From positions 1 to 15,949 of the forward strand of contig DYBS01000031.1 in NCBI GenBank assembly GCA_019418525.1: a stretch of 15,949 bases of DNA, given 5' to 3'. The position numbers and the translations under genes were made by a program. The stretch comes from Clostridiales bacterium (lineage in GTDB: Bacteria; Bacillota; Clostridia; Oscillospirales; Oscillospiraceae). A model generated the notes under the pieces. It saw only the letters and a program-made list of their open reading frames with translations. It searched no databases and was not told the origin of the DNA. The first letter of the stretch is position 1. The number at the start of each line of letters is the position of its first letter. Of the stretch, positions 12,662 to 15,949 are shown piece by piece.

Positions 12662-12714
12662 GTGCGATGTATGAACCAACTATCAAAAAATAGTCGAATC
12701 AGACCTCTGAGCAA

Positions 12715-15700
12715 TTACAGACCAGCAGCCTCTTCAGTGATAGCGTCGGCCTCGAGCCCGCCAGCGGGCATGGTGAAGGAGTACACAGCCTTCTCACCAG
12801 AGCTGGGAGCGGTGACAACGGTCAGAGTCACGTCGTCAGAGCTGAGCTTCTTGTTGGCAGCGCTGGTAGCCACATACACAGTATCGCCAACGACCACATA
12901 GGTGGTGTCCTCGGTGATATCAGCAGCGCCAGTGGCCTTCTCAGCGGTGGTACCAAAAGTCAGGTTTGCGGTGGTCTGATCAGTGATCTTATAGGCACCC
13001 TTCAGCACATAGGTGCTGCTGCGGGAAACCTTATCCTGCTCAGACACAGTCACCACCACGGTGATGGTGCTGTCAGAAGCGGTAGTGGTATAGGTCTTAG
13101 TGGCAGTAGCCTCAGAACCAGTACCAGCCTTAGCATCCTCGATCTTGGTGCCATTCACGGTGATAGTAACCTTCTGGCTGGCAGTAGCAGTATACTTCAC
13201 AGTGATGGTATCACTGGCAGCCAGATCCTTCAGGTTGCCAACCGTACCGTCCAGCATGTCATTGTCATCATCGTTGACAGCGGTGGAGGGAGTAACAGAC
13301 AGAGTGCTCACAAAACCAGCCATCTCATCGCCGCGAACCTCGTTGACAAAGGCGTACTTGATCTCGCCGTCATCGTTGAGCACCAGAGAGGCGACAGAAG
13401 TCTTGCCCAGGCTGGTGGTGTAGACGTCGTCGGTATCCTCGACATTCCACACCTTCACATCAGCGGCCAGAGGATAGCTGCCCTTGGAGTTGTCGTAGTT
13501 GTCGGCGTCCAGCAGGACCACGGTGTTGTTGCCGACCTCGTCCACATAGACATTGTTCACAGTGAAACCGTCGGTCTTGATGTCAGCATAGCCCTTGCTG
13601 TCGATGGTATAGGCGTAGGCCATGTTCTTGGCCAGCTTGGCAGAGCTGGTGGTCTTGACGGTGCCGGTGGTGCCGTCAGCGTAAACCACGGAGTAGGTGT
13701 AGATGCTGTCGCCGTTCTCCTTGATGATGCTGGGATCACTGGTGACGTACAGGTAGTTGGTGCTGGAGGCGTAGGTGCCAGTCACTTCCAGATACACGGC
13801 GGTAGCCACGTTGGTCTTGGTGGTGGTGTTAGTAGAGCTCTTGATCTCGTAGATGACGTTAGCATTGCCGCCCTTGGGAGTGACGCCCTTGGAGGGCAGA
13901 TTCTTCAGGCCCACGACCACGTTGATGCCGTTGGCATCCTTGATGAAGAACACGGTGTTGTTGTCCATCACCACATTGGTGCTGCCAATCTTGTAGGAAG
14001 AGTCGGAGCTGTACAGGACAGTCTTGTTGGTAGCAGCGCCGTTGTCCACAGTCTTGGAACCGGTCTCATCGTAGTCGGTGCTGTTGATGTAGTCAGGCTT
14101 GCCCAGGACCACGGTGTTGTCCTCGTTAAGGGTGTAGGTCACCAGCTCGTTGGTCAGACCATTCAGAGCCTTGGCCATCTCCTCCTCCTTGGCAGAGTCA
14201 CCGGACACGTTGGTACCGGCGCTCCACTTCTTGGCGGAAGCCAGCAGATCCACGGTGTAGGTGCCGGAGGTGCCGTCAGACATGGTCAGCTTCACCTTAG
14301 CGGTGGAGAAGCCAGAGGTGGGATCGGCATCGACAGCGGTGATGACAGCGTAGTTGCCCAGAGCCTCGTCGATGGACTCGGCAAAGATAATGTTACCAGC
14401 AGCATCCAGGTACAGACGGTAGGTATCGCCCACCATGGTGCTGGTCAGAGCGCCGTTAGAAGCAATACCGTCCAGATCAACGGTCTTGTTGGTGTTGGCG
14501 CTCAGGGTGTACTTGGTACCATCAATGGTGATGGTGGCGGGAGTGGTAGCGTTGTAAGCGGTGACCTCGCCCTCCACGGTGGTGGCCTTGGTCAGGTAGT
14601 AGGTGTCGTCCAGCTTGTTGACCAGAACGTAGTCGTTCAGGGCCACGTCCTCCTCGTTGGCGATGTCAACAAAGTCGATGGAGCCGATGCCGGACAGGGT
14701 CAGCTTCTCGGTCTTCTCGTTGTACACGGTGACCTTGGCCAGAGCGGACTTCTCCTGGATGATCAGGTCCACAACGCCGTCGCCGGTGTTGTCGATGAAG
14801 CGCTGACGCACACCAGCAGTGGGCTGCACGCCGGTGGTGGTGGTGTTGGCAGTGTTGGTATCGTAGTCAAAGATCTCGCCGTTGGTGTCGCCATCGCTGG
14901 GCATGGACAGGCCGGAGGACTTCAGAGCGCTCTTCACAGCGTCGGCGTCCTTCAGGCGGGCAGAGGTCTCCACCACAGTGGTCTTAGCGGACACGATGGG
15001 CTCGCCCAGAACGCTGGACTCAGCAGCGTTGGGGGACAGGGCATTGTTGTACTTCACGTAGATGACCACGCGCTGACCCACCAGATCGTTCTCCATGGAG
15101 ATGGGGTAAGCGCCAGTCAGGCTATCGCCGGTATTCAGGTAGGTCTTACCGGCCACAGTGGCGGAGCGACCGTTGATACCGAAGACCTCATTGGCCTCCA
15201 CAACGCCCTCGACCTTCTGCACGCCGAAGCGGACATACAGCATGGTGCTGTTGTTGTTGGTGCCGTTCACGGGCTGGGCATACAGGGTGCCGGAGTAGTC
15301 GCCCTGCAGGTTGCGGTACTCGACCTCGTTGGCCTGCACGCCGTTGTAGATCAGCTGAGCCACGTCGTCACGGCTGATGGTGGCGGAGGGGTTCAGGGTC
15401 TCCAGACCGTCGTACAGCTTGACCTTGGTGGCCAGGGTGTTGGTGGCCAGCTCCCAGTTGGCGCCGCCGATGCCCTCGAACTCGGGCTTGTAGCCCAGAG
15501 CGCACAGGACCATCTTGGCAGCAGCGGAACCGGTCAGGGTGTCGTCGGGCTTGAAGTTGCCGTCGCCCACACCGGCGATGATGCCGAGGTTGGCGCAGTA
15601 GGCAATGTAGTTCTCAGCCCAGTGGCCCTGGGTGTCCTTAAAGTTGGACTTGATGTTGGAGCCCAGGACGGGGTCCTTGCCGCCGCCCAGCATACGGGCG

Positions 15701-15930
15701 ATCAGGGTGCAGGCCTCAGCACGGGTGAGGCTGCCGGTGGGATCATAGGAGCCATTGTCCTTACCGGAAATGACGCCCAGGGAGACCATGGTGTTCACGG
15801 CCTCCGTGTTCTTGATTTCATCCTTGTCGGTGAAATCTTCGTAGCTCGTAGCAGAAGCGCCGACGACCATCAGGCCAAGGACCATGATGGAAGCCAGAGC
15901 CAGGCTGAGAGCCCGCTTGAGGTTTCTCAT
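12715..15930 (-). CDS. Large SLH-domain S-layer/surface protein
   Basis: This complete 1071-residue exported protein starts at ATG 15928-15930 behind AAGGAGGAA. Residues 1-27 are a signal peptide (MRNLKRALSLALASIMVLGL..., cut after ASA). SLH repeats lie at about 32-80 (DFTDKDEIKNTEAVNTMVSL) and 97-148 (FKDTQGHWAENYIAYCANLG, then GSAAAKMVLCALGYK). A weaker third segment at 150-200 ends SRDDVAQLIYNGVQ. SLH domains fix the protein to wall polymers. Residues beyond about 210 are Thr/Ser/Val/Asn/Asp-rich and beta-like, without transmembrane helix or LPxTG; they show no enzyme motif and look like self-assembling or structural domains. The C-terminus (about 1020-1071) has a YSFTMPAGG motif as in repeat domains of bacterial surface proteins. 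Its start region nearly duplicates that of the gene at 1-509. Probably highly expressed; a role as main S-layer protein is inferred. Confidence 0.92.
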   Translation of the reverse strand: MRNLKRALSLALASIMVLGLMVVGASATSYEDFTDKDEIKNTEAVNTMVSLGVISGKDNGSYDPTGSLTRAEACTLIARMLGGGKDPVLGSNIKSNFKDTQGHWAENYIAYCANLGIIAGVGDGNFKPDDTLTGSAAAKMVLCALGYKPEFEGIGGANWELATNTLATKVKLYDGLETLNPSATISRDDVAQLIYNGVQANEVEYRNLQGDYSGTLYAQPVNGTNNNSTMLYVRFGVQKVEGVVEANEVFGINGRSATVAGKTYLNTGDSLTGAYPISMENDLVGQRVVIYVKYNNALSPNAAESSVLGEPIVSAKTTVVETSARLKDADAVKSALKSSGLSMPSDGDTNGEIFDYDTNTANTTTTGVQPTAGVRQRFIDNTGDGVVDLIIQEKSALAKVTVYNEKTEKLTLSGIGSIDFVDIANEEDVALNDYVLVNKLDDTYYLTKATTVEGEVTAYNATTPATITIDGTKYTLSANTNKTVDLDGIASNGALTSTMVGDTYRLYLDAAGNIIFAESIDEALGNYAVITAVDADPTSGFSTAKVKLTMSDGTSGTYTVDLLASAKKWSAGTNVSGDSAKEEEMAKALNGLTNELVTYTLNEDNTVVLGKPDYINSTDYDETGSKTVDNGAATNKTVLYSSDSSYKIGSTNVVMDNNTVFFIKDANGINVVVGLKNLPSKGVTPKGGNANVIYEIKSSTNTTTKTNVATAVYLEVTGTYASSTNYLYVTSDPSIIKENGDSIYTYSVVYADGTTGTVKTTSSAKLAKNMAYAYTIDSKGYADIKTDGFTVNNVYVDEVGNNTVVLLDADNYDNSKGSYPLAADVKVWNVEDTDDVYTTSLGKTSVASLVLNDDGEIKYAFVNEVRGDEMAGFVSTLSVTPSTAVNDDDNDMLDGTVGNLKDLAASDTITVKYTATASQKVTITVNGTKIEDAKAGTGSEATATKTYTTTASDSTITVVVTVSEQDKVSRSSTYVLKGAYKITDQTTANLTFGTTAEKATGAADITEDTTYVVVGDTVYVATSAANKKLSSDDVTLTVVTAPSSGEKAVYSFTMPAGGLEADAITEEAAGL

Positions 15931-15949
15931 TTGGATTTCCTCCTTGTTC
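15825..15949. repeat. Long direct repeat, copy 2 (5' end of right SLH gene)
   Basis: This is the partner of 405-531 and continues to the right edge, so the full extent of homology upstream of the gene cannot be seen. Several differences fall at third codon positions, and others change residues in the signal peptide core. Confidence 0.85.

Noticed and set aside
1..15949. CRISPR array, transposase, integrase, rRNA or tRNA gene
   Set aside because: No regularly spaced repeat series, no transposase or integrase motifs, and no tRNA-like fold except the tRNA-like part of tmRNA were seen.

Overview
The window looks like chromosomal DNA from an anaerobic gut Firmicute of the Oscillospiraceae/Clostridia type (Flavonifractor/Pseudoflavonifractor-like). 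This is inferred from GC-rich housekeeping genes, strong AAGGAGG-type ribosome binding sites, paired S-layer homology (SLH) proteins, a WalRK-type signalling operon with YycH/YycI-like partners, and PadR/HAAS regulators. No species can be named from the sequence alone.

Layout. (1) 1-509, minus: the 5' end of an SLH-domain surface protein that runs off the left edge. (2) 510-869: its leader, a strong bidirectional hairpin and a pair of near-identical 21-bp direct repeats. (3) 870-4474: a cluster of small regulators. These are an XRE repressor facing an unrecognised 144-aa protein across a region with two palindromes, a membrane-anchored XRE-type protein, and a two-gene HAAS membrane protein/PadR operon behind a near-consensus promoter with a 38-bp palindrome on its start site. 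(4) 4475-4729: a hairpin-rich non-coding stretch. (5) 4730-6154, minus: the trans-translation locus in the order smpB, cyclophilin, ssrA (tmRNA). (6) 6324-11611, plus: a Nudix ADP-ribose pyrophosphatase-like gene followed by walR, walK, yycH-like and yycI-like genes, tightly spaced. (7) 11686-12624, plus: an unrecognised protein whose N-terminus resembles phage tail/surface adaptor proteins, with its ribosome binding site inside a terminator-like hairpin. (8) 12715-15930, minus: a complete 1071-aa SLH protein whose first ~40 codons and ribosome binding site closely match those of the left-edge gene.

How the parts fit. Envelope functions dominate: two S-layer-type proteins bracket the window and the central operon encodes the cell-wall two-component system with its membrane modulators. 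SmpB and tmRNA form the ribosome-rescue system and are probably expressed together. The tmRNA tag can be read directly (ATYKLKNNDNVVLAAA). The regulator cluster lies between the ssrA 3' end, a common insertion hotspot, and the left-hand S-layer gene, so it may be accessory DNA, although no integrase or duplicated ssrA end is present.

No clear new multi-gene defence or biosynthetic system is visible. The best leads are the terminator/ribosome-binding-site overlap at 11647-11685, the HAAS-PadR operator, the xre/144-aa divergent module with two operators, the long direct repeats at the S-layer gene starts, and the hairpin-dense spacer beside ssrA.
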